A stretch of 64,000 nt of DNA, taken from positions 1 to 64,000 of the forward strand of contig NZ_JAPWHW010000012.1 in NCBI RefSeq assembly GCF_028369135.1, in the 5' to 3' direction. Position 1 is the first letter of the stretch. Each line of letters opens with the position of its first letter. The notes beneath the pieces were generated by a model that saw only the letters and a program-made list of their open reading frames with translations, had not been told where the DNA came from and did no database searches. Source of the DNA: Roseovarius sp. ZX-A-9. Its GTDB lineage: Bacteria; Pseudomonadota; Alphaproteobacteria; Rhodobacterales; Rhodobacteraceae. Shown here one piece after another: positions 26,690 through 38,298 of this stretch. The position numbers were made by a program, and so were the translations under genes.

Positions 26690-27157
26690 ATGAAATTCTC
26701 CACCAGAGAAGACATCGAGGCCCCCATCGAGTTCGTATTCGATCAGGTCTCGGATTTCGCGGCGCTGGAGCGGTCGGCGCTGCGGCGTGGCGCCGAGGTA
26801 CAGCGGATCGACGACAAGCCACAGAATGGTGTGGGAATGATGTGGGACACCGCGTTCGAGGTGCGCGGCAAGCGGCGCGAAATGCGGCTGGAGCTGACCG
26901 AATATGACCCGCCCAGCGGGATGTGTTTTATCGCGACATCGCCGTCGCTTCATTGCGATCTGGTGCTGGACCTTGTGGCGCTGTCACGCGGGCGCACACG
27001 GATGTCCATCGAGATGGAACTGAAAGCCCAGAACCTGTCGGCGCGGCTGCTGGTGCAATCGCTGAAACTGGCCCGGTCGAGCATGTTCAAGCGGTACGAG
27101 ATGCGCGCGGCTTCCTATGCGCGCGATCTGGAAGACAAGTATAGCCGCCGGGCTTGA
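26690..27157 (+). CDS. SRPBCC (START-like) domain protein
   Basis: 155 residues of the polyketide cyclase/dehydrase-like superfamily: MKFSTREDIEAPIEFVFDQV gives the first strand and helix, and a long C-terminal helix (SARLLVQSLKLARSSMFKRY) would close the ligand cavity. The ligand is unknown. The start follows nudC by 38 bases, so they may share a transcript that ends at the hairpin at 27181. Confidence 0.85.
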   Translation: MKFSTREDIEAPIEFVFDQVSDFAALERSALRRGAEVQRIDDKPQNGVGMMWDTAFEVRGKRREMRLELTEYDPPSGMCFIATSPSLHCDLVLDLVALSRGRTRMSIEMELKAQNLSARLLVQSLKLARSSMFKRYEMRAASYARDLEDKYSRRA

Positions 27158-27180
27158 TCCGCCGGCATCGTTAGGTCGAA

Positions 27181-27217
27181 AAAAGCCGCCCGGTCAATTT
27201 GGCCGGGCGGCTTTCGT
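27181..27217. terminator. Rho-independent terminator after the SRPBCC gene
   Basis: AAAGCCGCCCGG pairs with CCGGGCGGCTTT around a short AT-rich loop, with A-rich sequence before and CTTTCGTC after. The symmetric A/T flanks allow it to act for both the SRPBCC gene and the convergent repeat-protein gene. Confidence 0.85.
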
Positions 27218-27278
27218 CTGGGCGGCATATGGGGGACGGGATGTCATGCCGCGCCAGTGTCCGGGATAAGGGCCGGGA

Positions 27279-27557
27279 TCAGAGGCCGGGCTGACGCTCG
27301 GCCGCGCTCAACTCGCTGAGTTGAAAGATCTTCTCGCGCTCTTTGCGGTCACCGGGATCAAGGGCGCCGGTCCGGGTAAGACCGTTGCGTTCGCTGCCGG
27401 AAAGCTCGCTGGTGTCAAAAATCTTGGCCCGTTCCTGACGATCGCCGGTATCGAGGGCGCTGTAGGGCGCGGGCTGTGCGACGTCGGTTGCCGGAATGCT
27501 GGCCAGGGCAGGTGAAGCGGTGGCGGCGATGAGGGCGATTATGGTGAGAGTTCGCAT
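27279..27557 (-). CDS. Small secreted protein with two tandem sequence repeats
   Basis: 92 residues from ATG 27557, with AAAGGAG 8 bases upstream. A signal peptide covers about residues 1-20 (ending ASPALA). The mature part contains two near-identical blocks of about 26 residues: DTGDRQERAKIFDTSELSGS and DPGDRKEREKIFQLSELSAA, each followed by ER. Both are highly charged and probably helical. I do not know the family. The duplicated unit looks like a binding module, partner unknown. Confidence 0.75.
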   Translation of the reverse strand: MRTLTIIALIAATASPALASIPATDVAQPAPYSALDTGDRQERAKIFDTSELSGSERNGLTRTGALDPGDRKEREKIFQLSELSAAERQPGL

Positions 27558-27859
27558 GATATGCTCCTTTGGTGTCAGATAGTGTTGGCAGGCAGGTTGT
27601 GTGCCTTGCATGACCAACCATCTGGGGTGTTTTCCGCGCCGGGAAATAGGCGGTCTCGGCGTCGTGAATAACCGCTCTCCGGAACGCGCGAAGCTGTTAC
27701 CGGGGAAGTATCGCGGCGTGATGGCGCGTGATCGCAACAGGCGTGAACAGCCTTGCGCGGCATCGACCCGCTGGCGGGTTGATCCAAGTCAAGATGTTGA
27801 AATTTATGATGATTTATGATCAGCGGACAGGAGAGAGCCTGTCGAGATCATGGCCTGCG
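27558..27859. other. Intergenic region between the repeat-protein gene and pheA
   Basis: A 302-base gap on the upstream side of the repeat-protein gene and downstream of pheA, both on the minus strand. It has an AT-rich stretch near 27795-27820 that could be a promoter. I see no convincing gene or strong hairpin. Confidence 0.3.
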
Positions 27860-28693
27860 TCAATCTCGGGCCGGATCGCGCGGGTAGACGCCCAGAATGT
27901 CGAGCTGCGATGTGAAGTAGCGCAGTTCATCAAGCGCCAGCTTGACGTTTGGATCATCAGGGTGGCCTTCGATATCGGCATAGAACTGGGTGGCCGAGAA
28001 CGAGCCGCCGACCATGTAGGATTCAAGCTTGGTCATGTTCACGCCGTTGGTGGCAAAACCACCCATCGCCTTGTAGAGCGCGGCGGGAATGTTGCGCACG
28101 GTAAAGACAAAGCTGGTGAGCATCCCGTCGGTGCCGCGCCGTGACATGTCCGGCTCCGGCGACATGACCAGAAAACGGGTGGTGTTGTTGCCTTCGTCCT
28201 CGATATGGCGCGCCAGAACATCCAGCCCATAGATCTCGCCCGCCAGTTCACTGGCCAGTGCGGCAGTGGTGGGGTCGCCATCCTGTGCCACCTGTCGGGC
28301 CGATCCAGCGGTGTCCGCGCCGGTCACGCGGCGGATGCCGTGCTCTTCCAGGTAGGCGCGACACTGCCCCAGCAGCATGGTGTGGCTCATCGCCTGTTTC
28401 ACATCCGCCAGCTTCGTGCCGGGCAGCACGAGCAGATTTATATGCACCCGCACGAAAGCCTCGTTCACGATATGCAGCCCGCTGGCCGGCATCAGGTGGT
28501 GAATATCCGCCACCCGACCAAAGGTCGAATTTTCGACCGGCAGCATCGCCAACGCGGCGTCCCCGCTGCGCACCGCCTCCATCGCATCCTCAAAAGTGCG
28601 GCACGGCAAGGGATCGAGATCGGGGTAAGTATCCACGCAAGCCTGATGCGAATAGGCCCCCGGCTCGCCCTGAAAGGCAATACGCTTCGTCAT
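27860..28693 (-). CDS. pheA: Prephenate dehydratase
   Basis: 277 residues from ATG 28693 (MTKRIAFQGEPGAYSHQA). The dehydratase domain has LPVENSTFGRV and the conserved TRF in NNTTRFLVMS; the C-terminal ACT domain (about 195-270) has a LESYMVGGSFSATQFYAD segment where phenylalanine normally binds, with Tyr-Met in place of the common Arg-Pro of LESRP. It makes phenylpyruvate for phenylalanine. No chorismate mutase domain is fused. It is divergent from the cytochrome c gene. Confidence 0.94.
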   Translation of the reverse strand: MTKRIAFQGEPGAYSHQACVDTYPDLDPLPCRTFEDAMEAVRSGDAALAMLPVENSTFGRVADIHHLMPASGLHIVNEAFVRVHINLLVLPGTKLADVKQAMSHTMLLGQCRAYLEEHGIRRVTGADTAGSARQVAQDGDPTTAALASELAGEIYGLDVLARHIEDEGNNTTRFLVMSPEPDMSRRGTDGMLTSFVFTVRNIPAALYKAMGGFATNGVNMTKLESYMVGGSFSATQFYADIEGHPDDPNVKLALDELRYFTSQLDILGVYPRDPARD

Positions 28694-28825
28694 GATGTCG
28701 TTATCCTGTCGTCGATGCTTGCCCCTCGGGCATTTAGTCGCGGAAACTATACCTTGCGCACGCCTAGGGGAAGCGGATAGATACGCGGCCAAGAGACCTA
28801 AAAAAACTCAAATGGAAATTGGCCT

Positions 28826-29344
28826 ATGTTCGATACGATGACACTGACCAAGCTGCTGGGCGGCTTTTGCGGGGCGTTTTTGGTGTTCCTGTTGGGCAAA
28901 TTTGCCGCCGAAACGATCTACCACGGTGGTGGTGGGCATGGTGATGCCCATGCGCAGGGTTATGTGATCGAGATCAGCAGCGGCGACGACAATGCCGTGG
29001 CCGAGGAAGGCCCGAGCATCGAAGAGTTGTTGGCTTCGGCTGATATCGGCAAGGGCGAGCGCGTCTTCAACAAGTGCAAGGCGTGCCACAAGCTGGAAAA
29101 AGGCGCGAATTCCACCGGGCCGTATCTCTACGGTGTGGTCGGTCGCCCGGTCGACAGTGCCGAGGGCTATACTTATTCCGGCGCGCTGGAGAAGGTCGCC
29201 GATGTCTGGACGCCCGAGCATCTGAACGGCTTCCTGACCAATCCGGGCGGTTATGCGCCGGGCACGACGATGGGCTTTTCGGGCCTCGGCAAAGCCGAAG
29301 ACCGTGCGAACGTGATTGCGTTCCTCGACAGTCTCGACGACTGA
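28826..29344 (+). CDS. Membrane-anchored c-type cytochrome (cytochrome c552/CycM-like)
   Basis: 172 residues. An uncleaved N-terminal helix (about 10-28) is followed by a glycine/histidine-rich and acidic linker and a class I cytochrome domain from about residue 70. The heme motif CKACH is at 84-88 and the distal methionine is in PGTTMGFSG. This matches anchored cytochromes of Alphaproteobacteria that pass electrons from the bc1 complex to an oxidase. That fits the cbb3 genes elsewhere in the window. Confidence 0.92.
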   Translation: MFDTMTLTKLLGGFCGAFLVFLLGKFAAETIYHGGGGHGDAHAQGYVIEISSGDDNAVAEEGPSIEELLASADIGKGERVFNKCKACHKLEKGANSTGPYLYGVVGRPVDSAEGYTYSGALEKVADVWTPEHLNGFLTNPGGYAPGTTMGFSGLGKAEDRANVIAFLDSLDD

Positions 29345-29365
29345 TTTCTCTTCGTTTGAAAAATC

Positions 29366-29402
29366 AAAAGCCGCCAGACCTGCGAAGGCCCGGCGGCTTT
29401 TT
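29366..29402 (+). terminator. Rho-independent terminator after the cytochrome c gene
   Basis: AAAAGCCGCC at 29366-29375 pairs with GGCGGCTTTT at 29392-29401 across a 16-base loop, followed by T residues. It lies 22 bases after the cytochrome stop codon. Confidence 0.85.
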
Positions 29403-29537
29403 GCTGCGCGCTGCAAGGGCGCGTCATGTTTCGCCGCGCGCTTGCCGATCAGCGCTTGAACATCGCCACGAGCCTCCATTAGCTTGCAGCGGACAATATG
29501 CACCCCAGATGAATGGGGCAGCAACATGGAGGACGGG

Positions 29538-31517
29538 ATGATCAGGCGCTCAGATCACCAAGCAGACCACCAGCAGGCACGCACCGCAAAGAGCCGCGCC
29601 ATCGCGGCCACGAGAAACCGTGCGGGAAAGCGGTTGGTCTGGACCGCGCTTCTGGGGCTGGGTATCGCCGCACTTATGGCACAGGCGGCTCTGGCCGAAG
29701 ACAAGATCATCCGCAGCCACGGCTATTCTTATTTCGGCGATCTCAGCTATCCTGCCGATTATCCGCATTTCAACTATGTGAACCCCGACGCGCCCAAGGG
29801 CGGTGAAATCTCGCTGGCGGCGTCCGGCACCTTCGACACGCTCAACCCCTATGCGCTGAAGGGCGTACCGGGTTCGGGCACGTCGCTGCTCTACGAGTCG
29901 CTGCTGGCCGAGGATCCGCTGAGCAACACCAGCTGGGTGCCCGCCGACGCTTATGGCGAAAGCTACGGGCTGCTGGCCGAGAGCCTGGAATATGACGAGG
30001 GCAAGACCTGGGTGATCTTTCACCTGCGCCCCGAAGCGCGCTTTTCAGATGGCACGCCGGTGACCGCGCATGACGTGGTGTTCTCGCATAACCTGTTTCT
30101 GGAGCAAGGCATTCCGTCTTATGCCGAAGCGGTCAAGAAGCGTGTTCTGACGGCCGAGGCACTGGATGATCACCGGGTAAAATTCACCTTTGCAGAAGAC
30201 CCCTCGCGGCGCTCGATGATCGATCAGGTCGGCTCGACCCCGGTATTTTCCAAGGCGTGGTACGAGCGCACGGGCGCCATGCTGAACGAATCGCGGCTCG
30301 ATCCGGCCATCGGGTCGGGGCCCTATGTTCTGGAGAGCTACGATGTCGGTCGCCAGATCGTCTATCGCCGCAATCCCGATTACTGGGGCTGGGATTTGCC
30401 GGTCAACAAGGGGCGGTTCAACTTTGACCGTATCCGCATCGAATATTTCCTCGATGACGCTGCGACGTTCGAATCGTTCAAGGCGGGTGAATACCTGTTC
30501 CGCTCGGAAACCAGCTCGAAAAAATGGGCGACGGCCTATGATTTTCCGGCGGTCCAGAACGGACATGTCGTGCTTGAGGAACTGCCCGACGGCTCGCCCC
30601 CCGGCGCGTCGGGATTCGTGTTCAACCTCGGGCGCGAGAAGCTGAAGGACAAGCGGGTGCGTCAGGCCATCGCGCTTGCGTTCAACTTCGAGTGGACCAA
30701 TGCCTCGTTGCAGCACAGCCTGTTCAAGCAGCGCAATTCATTTGCGCAGGGCACCGAACTGGAGGCCAAGGGCCCGCCCGAAGGGCTGGAGCTGGAGCTG
30801 CTCAAGTCGCTGGGCGATCTTGTCCCGAGCGAGATGCTGACCGAACCGGCGGTCACCGCGCACAGTTCGAACGGCAAGAAACTGTCCGACCGGCGCAACC
30901 GCGCCAAGGCGTCCAAGCTGCTCGACGAAGCCGGCTGGCTGGTGGGTGCCGATGGCAAGCGGCGCAATGCCGATGGCGAGCTGTTGACGCTGAACTTCCC
31001 GATCCCAGCCCCGAGTGCCGCGACACTGGGCGGAATTGTCGAGAATTTCATGAGCAACGTCAGTCAGCTGGGAATCACGACCCAGTATGAGACGATTGAT
31101 GTGTCGCAATTTACCCTGCGGCGGCGCGAGCGCGACTATGACATGCTGTTCGCGTCCTATTACCCGTTGACAGGGGCGGGCACCGGGCTGCGCCAGATGT
31201 ATGGGTCCGAGGCGGCGGCCTATTCGGTATTCAACCCCGCAGGCATTGCCAGCCCGCTGGTGGATGCGATCATCGACGCCTCGCTGGCGACGGAAAGCCA
31301 GGCCGAGGAGGACGCGGCGTTGCGCGCGCTTGACCGGGCGCTGCGCTACGAGTTCGCGATGGTGCCGGTGTGGTACAATGACAAGCATTGGGTCGCCTAT
31401 TGGGACGTATACGACCATCCCGAAAAGCAGCCGCCTTACCAACTCGGCGTGCTTGATTTCTGGTGGTATGACGCGGAAAAGGCCGCCGCGCTCAAGGCGG
31501 CTGGCGTGCTGAGGTAG
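29538..31517 (+). CDS. yejA: YejA-like ABC transporter periplasmic peptide-binding protein
   Basis: About 659 residues. I place the start at ATG 29538, where GGAGGACGGG lies just upstream; an ATG at 29526 is also possible. A long positively charged leader precedes a signal helix ([18 protein letters not shown]). The mature part is a family 5 solute-binding protein: [12 protein letters not shown], the [10 protein letters not shown] strand, YESLLAEDP and the DARFSDG-type signature as [18 protein letters not shown]. YejA proteins bind peptides such as microcin C in other bacteria. The permease genes follow at once. Confidence 0.92.
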   Translation: MIRRSDHQADHQQARTAKSRAIAATRNRAGKRLVWTALLGLGIAALMAQAALAEDKIIRSHGYSYFGDLSYPADYPHFNYVNPDAPKGGEISLAASGTFDTLNPYALKGVPGSGTSLLYESLLAEDPLSNTSWVPADAYGESYGLLAESLEYDEGKTWVIFHLRPEARFSDGTPVTAHDVVFSHNLFLEQGIPSYAEAVKKRVLTAEALDDHRVKFTFAEDPSRRSMIDQVGSTPVFSKAWYERTGAMLNESRLDPAIGSGPYVLESYDVGRQIVYRRNPDYWGWDLPVNKGRFNFDRIRIEYFLDDAATFESFKAGEYLFRSETSSKKWATAYDFPAVQNGHVVLEELPDGSPPGASGFVFNLGREKLKDKRVRQAIALAFNFEWTNASLQHSLFKQRNSFAQGTELEAKGPPEGLELELLKSLGDLVPSEMLTEPAVTAHSSNGKKLSDRRNRAKASKLLDEAGWLVGADGKRRNADGELLTLNFPIPAPSAATLGGIVENFMSNVSQLGITTQYETIDVSQFTLRRRERDYDMLFASYYPLTGAGTGLRQMYGSEAAAYSVFNPAGIASPLVDAIIDASLATESQAEEDAALRALDRALRYEFAMVPVWYNDKHWVAYWDVYDHPEKQPPYQLGVLDFWWYDAEKAAALKAAGVLR

Positions 31518-31524
31518 TCCGGAA

Positions 31525-32613
31525 ATGGGCGCCTATATCCTGCGGCGGCTCTTGCTGATCATTCCCACGCTTGTGGGGATCATGATCATCAACTTTGCGC
31601 TGGTACAGTTCGTGCCCGGTGGCCCGGTCGAACAGATCATCGCCAAGATGCAGGGCGAGGGTGACGTGTTCGAGGGGTTCTCGGGCGGCGGCGCGGATGC
31701 GGGCGGCCAGATGCTGAGCCAGGGCAACGAGAAATATGTCGGCGCGCGGGGCCTGCCGCCCGAGTTGATCAAGGAACTGGAAAAACAGTTCGGCCTGGAC
31801 AAGCCCCCGTTGGAGCGGTTCGCCGGCATGATGTGGGATTATGCCCGGTTCGATTTCGGAGAGAGCTATTTTCGCAAGATCGCGGTGACAGACCTGGTGC
31901 TGGAAAAGATGCCGGTGTCGATTACCCTTGGGCTGTGGTCAACGGTGATCGCCTATCTCATCTCGATCCCGCTGGGCATCTCCAAGGCGGTGCGTGACGG
32001 CAGCGCGTTTGACACCTGGACCAGTGGCGCGATCATCATCGCCTACGCGATCCCCGCGTTTCTCTTTGCGATCATGCTGCTGGTTCTGTTCGCGGGCGGA
32101 TCATACTGGAAATGGTTCCCGCTGCGCGGGCTTACATCGGATAATTTCGACCAGTTGAGCGCGCTGGGCAAGGCGGCGGATTACCTGTGGCACATCACGC
32201 TGCCGGTGATGGCGAGCACCATTTCGGCCTTTGCGACGCTGACCTTGCTGACCAAGAACAGCTTTCTCGACGAGGTCAAGAAACACTACGTGATGACCGC
32301 CCGCGCCAAGGGGCTGAGCGAAAAGCGCGTGCTCTACGGCCATGTCTTTCGCAACGCGATGCTGATCGTGATCGCGGGGTTTCCGGCGGTCTTTATCGGC
32401 GTGTTCTTTGGCGGCTCGGTCCTGATCGAGACGATTTTCTCGCTCGATGGTTTGGGGCGGTTGGGTTTCGAGGCCGCAGTGGGGCGCGATTACCCGGTGA
32501 TGTTCGGGACGCTGTTTTTGTTTGGCCTGATCGGTCTGCTGGTCGGCATCGTCTCGGACCTGATGTATGTGTTGGTCGATCCACGGATCGACTTTGAAAA
32601 GCGCGAGGGCTGA
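31525..32613 (+). CDS. yejB: YejB-like ABC transporter permease
   Basis: 362 residues, with a first helix ([20 protein letters not shown]) followed by a long soluble loop, and a DppB-type permease core with an EAA-like loop ([20 protein letters not shown]). The extended N-terminal loop with [14 protein letters not shown] is usual for YejB. It starts 8 bases after yejA. It makes the membrane channel with YejE. Confidence 0.94.
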   Translation: MGAYILRRLLLIIPTLVGIMIINFALVQFVPGGPVEQIIAKMQGEGDVFEGFSGGGADAGGQMLSQGNEKYVGARGLPPELIKELEKQFGLDKPPLERFAGMMWDYARFDFGESYFRKIAVTDLVLEKMPVSITLGLWSTVIAYLISIPLGISKAVRDGSAFDTWTSGAIIIAYAIPAFLFAIMLLVLFAGGSYWKWFPLRGLTSDNFDQLSALGKAADYLWHITLPVMASTISAFATLTLLTKNSFLDEVKKHYVMTARAKGLSEKRVLYGHVFRNAMLIVIAGFPAVFIGVFFGGSVLIETIFSLDGLGRLGFEAAVGRDYPVMFGTLFLFGLIGLLVGIVSDLMYVLVDPRIDFEKREG

Positions 32614-32724
32614 CGGGATGCGCGCGAATAATCACAAGACCCGGGCCAACCCGGATAGAAGGCCCGGGGCGCTGCCCCGGACACCGGGATGTTTCCGGCC
32701 AGAAGATGCAAGGGGGCGTGTCTG

Positions 32725-33827
32725 ATGGCTCTGTCTCCGCTCAACCAGCGTCGCTGGCGCAATTTCCGGCGCAACAAGCGGGCGTTCTGGTCGCTGATCC
32801 TGTTCACTATCGTATTCGGCATAACCGCCTGTGCTGAATTCGTGGCCAATGACAAACCGATCCTGATCCAGTATCGGGGCGATTATTACGCGCCGATTTT
32901 CCGCTTCTATCCGGAAACCGCCTTTGGTGGCGATTTCGAGACCGAGGCCGTCTACCGCGATCCGGAGGTGAACTGCCTGATCGTGTCGGGCGGGTTGGAT
33001 ATCTGTTTTGACGATCCCGAGGCCGTCATTGCGGACGCCGCCGACGGTATCGTCGAGGGAGAGGCGATCGAGAAGGGCTGGGCACTCTGGCCGATCATTC
33101 CCTATAGCTTCAACACCGCCGTTGACCGGCCCGGCGCAGCGCCCCTGCCGCCTAATGCGCAGAACTGGCTGGGCACCGATGATACCAAGCGCGATGTGAT
33201 GGCGCGGGTGATTTACGGTTTCCGCCTGTCGGTTCTGTTCACGCTCATCGTGACCGCGACGGCGTCGATCATCGGGATCGTCGCCGGGGCGGTGCAGGGC
33301 TATTTCGGTGGGCTGACCGATCTCATCTTTCAGCGCATCATCGAGATCTGGAGCGCCACGCCGCAGCTCTATGTGATCATCATCCTCTTTGCGGTGCTGC
33401 CGCGCAGTTTCTGGCTGCTGGTGGCGATCACGGTGTTTTTCGGCTGGATGGCGCTGGTGGGTGTGGTGCGGGCCGAGTTCCTTCGCGCGCGCAACCTGGA
33501 ATATGTCCGCGCGGCCAAGGCGCTTGGCGTGAGCAACCTCAAGATCATGTTCCGCCACATGCTGCCCAACGCGATGGTGGCGACGCTGACCATGCTGCCC
33601 TTCCTGATCACCGGCACCATTTCGCTATTGGCACAGTTGGATTTTCTGGGCTTCGGTCTGCCGTCCTCTGCGCCGTCATTGGGCGAATTGACCCTGCAGG
33701 CAAAACGAAACCTGCAGGCGCCGTGGCTGGCGTTCACCGCGTTCTTTGCCTTTGCGATCATGCTGTCGTTGCTGGTTTTCATCTTTGAGGGTGTGCGCGA
33801 CGCGTTCGACCCCAGAAAGACGTTTGA

Positions 33828-33831
<4 letters not shown>
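32725..33831 (+). CDS. yejE: YejE-like ABC transporter permease
   Basis: 368 residues from ATG 32725, where AAGGGGGCG lies upstream; an in-frame ATG at 32689 has no such site. One helix near the start is followed by a long periplasmic region with NWLGTDDTKRDVMARVIYG, then a DppC-type core with EAA loop (KALGVSNLKIMFRHMLPNAM). It follows yejB after about 110 bases. Its stop overlaps the yejF start. Confidence 0.94.
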
Positions 33832-35702
<1,871 letters not shown>

Positions 35703-35847
35703 CGCTGCATAGAGGCCGGCCACGATAGATGCGCTGGAAGACAGGCTGCGCCATTTCGTGACCGAGGCCGCGCTGGCGGCGGCGGCGCGGTTCAGGCGGC
35801 GCTGACGGGGGAAAAGACAGTCGGCAAGGGCTGAACGAGCAGGCGCG
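35703..35847. other. Spacer between yejF and hemN
   Basis: The two genes converge here. A short frame encoding an Ala-rich, charged segment (about 35725-35805, ending TGA) is open but has no start codon, and it is preceded by a stop. It may be a decayed gene end or chance. Confidence 0.25.
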
Positions 35848-37203
35848 TCAGATCGCCGAACTGTGCCCGGTACTGCGCATCTCGTAGCTGTCGAAACGCT
35901 GCGCGATCATACGTGTCAGGGGGCGCGCGGGGGGCGGAATGGCCAGACCTTCTTCGCTAAGTTGCAGCAAGCCGGGGAACTGCGCGGCAACATCCGACAG
36001 CATCGTGTGCAACGCGTTGGCCGTGATGTCGAACCGTGCGGTGATCTCGGCGCTGCGCACGGCGAAATCGCACATCAGCGCCTCAATGATGCGCCCGCGC
36101 ATCAGGTCGTCATCTTGAAAAACATGCCCTCGGTGGGTCGAATATGTCCCGGCCCGGATGCAGCCGGTATGCAGCCCGGTTGCGGCTGCGTTCTGCGCGT
36201 AGCCTTGCGGAAAACGCGAGATTGACGAAGCGCCCAGACCGATCAGCACATCCGCCTGATCGTCCGTGTATCCCTGGAAATTGCGCCGCAACCGCCCGCT
36301 GCGCTGCGCCTGTTGCAACCCGTCACCGGGGGCAGAGAAGTGATCGATTCCGATCTCGGCATAGCCATCCCAGACAAAGAGCTTTTGTGCAGCCTCGAAG
36401 AGCGCCAGACGCTCTTTCGGCGTCGGCAGGTCCGCCGAGGGGATCAATTGTTGGCGCTTGGCCATCCAGGGCACATGGGCGTAGCCATAGAGCGCGATCC
36501 GGTCCGGGCTGAGCGACAGCAGTTTCTGCACGCTTGTCGTGATGCGCTTTTGGGTCTGATGCGGCAGGCCAAAGAGGATATCGGCATTGAGGCTCTGCAC
36601 CCCGCGCGCGCGCAGTTCCAGCGCCGCATCACGGGTGGATTCAAAGCTTTGGATACGCCCGATGCTTTCCTGGATCATCGGATCGAAATCTTGCACCCCG
36701 ATCGAGGCGCGCGTCATGCCGGCACGTGCCAGCGCGTCAAGGCGCGGGGCATCGATCTCGTTCGGGTCGATCTCGACCGAGAATTCGGTATTTCCCGAAA
36801 ATGGCACGACCTCGCGAATCGCGCCTGCCAACTCGTCCATCATCGCCGGGTTCAGCAATGTCGGCGTGCCGCCGCCCCAATGCAATCTCGAGAGGGTGAC
36901 CCCCTGCGGCAAATCGGCGCTGAGCAGCGCGAGTTCGGCTTTCAAGACCTCAAGATAGGCGGCAACCGGGCGGTCGCTTTGCGTGCCTTGCGTGCGGCAG
37001 GCGCAGAACCAGCACAGCCTGCGGCAGAAGGGAACATGCACGTATAGCGAGATTTCACTGCCTTCCGGAATGCCCCTGATCCATTCCGAATGACGTTGCG
37101 GTCCGACCCCGCAAGAAAATTGCGTGGCGGTCGGATAGCTGGTATAACGCGGAACCTTGGCGTCAAAAAGGCCAAGCCTGTCCAGTTGTGCTTTGTTGTC
37201 CAT
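35848..37203 (-). CDS. hemN: Oxygen-independent coproporphyrinogen III oxidase
   Basis: 451 residues from ATG 37203. The radical-SAM iron-sulfur motif is CRRLCWFC (CxxxCxxC), followed by HWGGGTPTLL and the HemN-type EIDPNEID. It converts coproporphyrinogen III to protoporphyrinogen IX under low oxygen. The FNR box at 37238 lies 35 bases upstream of the start, shared with fnrL, so anaerobic induction is expected. Confidence 0.97.
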   Translation of the reverse strand: MDNKAQLDRLGLFDAKVPRYTSYPTATQFSCGVGPQRHSEWIRGIPEGSEISLYVHVPFCRRLCWFCACRTQGTQSDRPVAAYLEVLKAELALLSADLPQGVTLSRLHWGGGTPTLLNPAMMDELAGAIREVVPFSGNTEFSVEIDPNEIDAPRLDALARAGMTRASIGVQDFDPMIQESIGRIQSFESTRDAALELRARGVQSLNADILFGLPHQTQKRITTSVQKLLSLSPDRIALYGYAHVPWMAKRQQLIPSADLPTPKERLALFEAAQKLFVWDGYAEIGIDHFSAPGDGLQQAQRSGRLRRNFQGYTDDQADVLIGLGASSISRFPQGYAQNAAATGLHTGCIRAGTYSTHRGHVFQDDDLMRGRIIEALMCDFAVRSAEITARFDITANALHTMLSDVAAQFPGLLQLSEEGLAIPPPARPLTRMIAQRFDSYEMRSTGHSSAI

Positions 37204-37237
37204 GCGCCTAGTTAATGCACGCCGATATCCACTAACG

Positions 37238-37251
37238 TTGACCCAGATCAA
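37238..37251. promoter_or_regulatory. FNR/FnrL box between hemN and fnrL
   Basis: TTGACCCAGATCAA matches the FNR consensus TTGAT-N4-ATCAA in both half-sites TTGA and TCAA. It lies in the divergent promoter region of hemN and fnrL, 35 bases from the hemN start and 26 from the fnrL start. It could activate hemN and control fnrL itself; at 26 bases from the fnrL start, autorepression is possible. Confidence 0.9.
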
Positions 37252-37276
37252 GATTACCAGAATCGGATCCGAAAAC

Positions 37277-38023
37277 ATGGGAATTCCATCTATCCGGACG
37301 CTACCGCAGGATTGTGGAGCGTGCCCGATTCGGCATCGCGCCGTCTGCGCGCGGTGCGAGGCAGACGAGTTGGAGCAACTCGATCAAATCAAGTATTACC
37401 GGAACTTCCAGGCGGGCCAGACGGTCGTCTGGTCGGGCGACAGGATGGATTTTGTCGGGTCCGTGGTGTCCGGAATCGCCACGTTGACGCAGACAATGGA
37501 GGACGGGCGGCGGCAGATGGTCGGATTGCTTCTGCCCAGTGATTTCGTCGGGCGCCCCGGACGCGCTGTCGCGGCCTATGATGTTGTCGCGACCAGCGAT
37601 CTGGTGATGTGCTGCTTCCGCAAGAAACCCTTCGAAGACCTGTTGGGCCGGACACCTGCCGTGTCGCAGCGCCTGCTGGAGATGACCCTTGATGAGCTGG
37701 ACGCGGCCCGCGAATGGATGCTTGTGCTGGGGCGCAAGACGGCCCGCGAAAAGATCGCTTCGCTGCTGTCGATCATCGGGCGGCGCAGTGCGGCACTCAA
37801 CATGGTCGACGGGAACAGCACGCTGGTGTTCGAACTGCCGCTGACCCGAGAAGCGATGGCCGATTATCTCGGGCTGACGCTGGAGACCGTGAGCCGCCAG
37901 ATTTCCGCGCTCAAGCGCGAGGGCGTCATCCAGCTTGAAGGCAAACGCCGCGTCACGGTTCCGGATTTTGAAGGACTGCTGGCCGAGGCCGGCGATGACA
38001 GCGATGGCGGGATGCTGGTCTGA
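37277..38023 (+). CDS. fnrL: FnrL, oxygen-sensing CRP/FNR-family regulator
   Basis: 248 residues from ATG 37277. The N terminus has C13, C16, C24 and C27 (CGACPIRHRAVCARC), which with one cysteine in the cyclic-nucleotide-binding-like domain (CCFRK region) can hold a 4Fe-4S cluster. The C-terminal helix-turn-helix reads REAMADYLGLTLETVSRQ, with the E..SR recognition pattern of FNR. Without oxygen it dimerises and binds FNR boxes. Three such boxes lie in this window, at hemN/fnrL, usp/ccoN and ccoG. Confidence 0.96.
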   Translation: MGIPSIRTLPQDCGACPIRHRAVCARCEADELEQLDQIKYYRNFQAGQTVVWSGDRMDFVGSVVSGIATLTQTMEDGRRQMVGLLLPSDFVGRPGRAVAAYDVVATSDLVMCCFRKKPFEDLLGRTPAVSQRLLEMTLDELDAAREWMLVLGRKTAREKIASLLSIIGRRSAALNMVDGNSTLVFELPLTREAMADYLGLTLETVSRQISALKREGVIQLEGKRRVTVPDFEGLLAEAGDDSDGGMLV

Positions 38024-38298
38024 CCGCTCGGGTAGAGAAATCAACCATCATGGGGCGTCCACACGCGGCTGGCCCGGCCATCTGCAGGCATCGCGCCGAC
38101 AGCAGCCCGCCTGACCTCTCCGGCAATGTATGAATAAACCGCGGACCGCAGATGACATCGCCGTGAAAAAAAGTCGGTCAGATCGCGACCGCACTGACGA
38201 TATGCCTTGCCCATTTCCGCATTCTGCCGCGCCTCTCCCTGCAATCTAGGGTGAGACGCGGCAGCGCAGGTAGTCAAGTGAAAGCTATGTGAGCTGCT

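Noticed and set aside
38041-38277. 78-codon minus-strand frame between fnrL and usp
   Set aside because: No ribosome site and no family; composition is not clearly protein-like. Kept as possible but unsupported.
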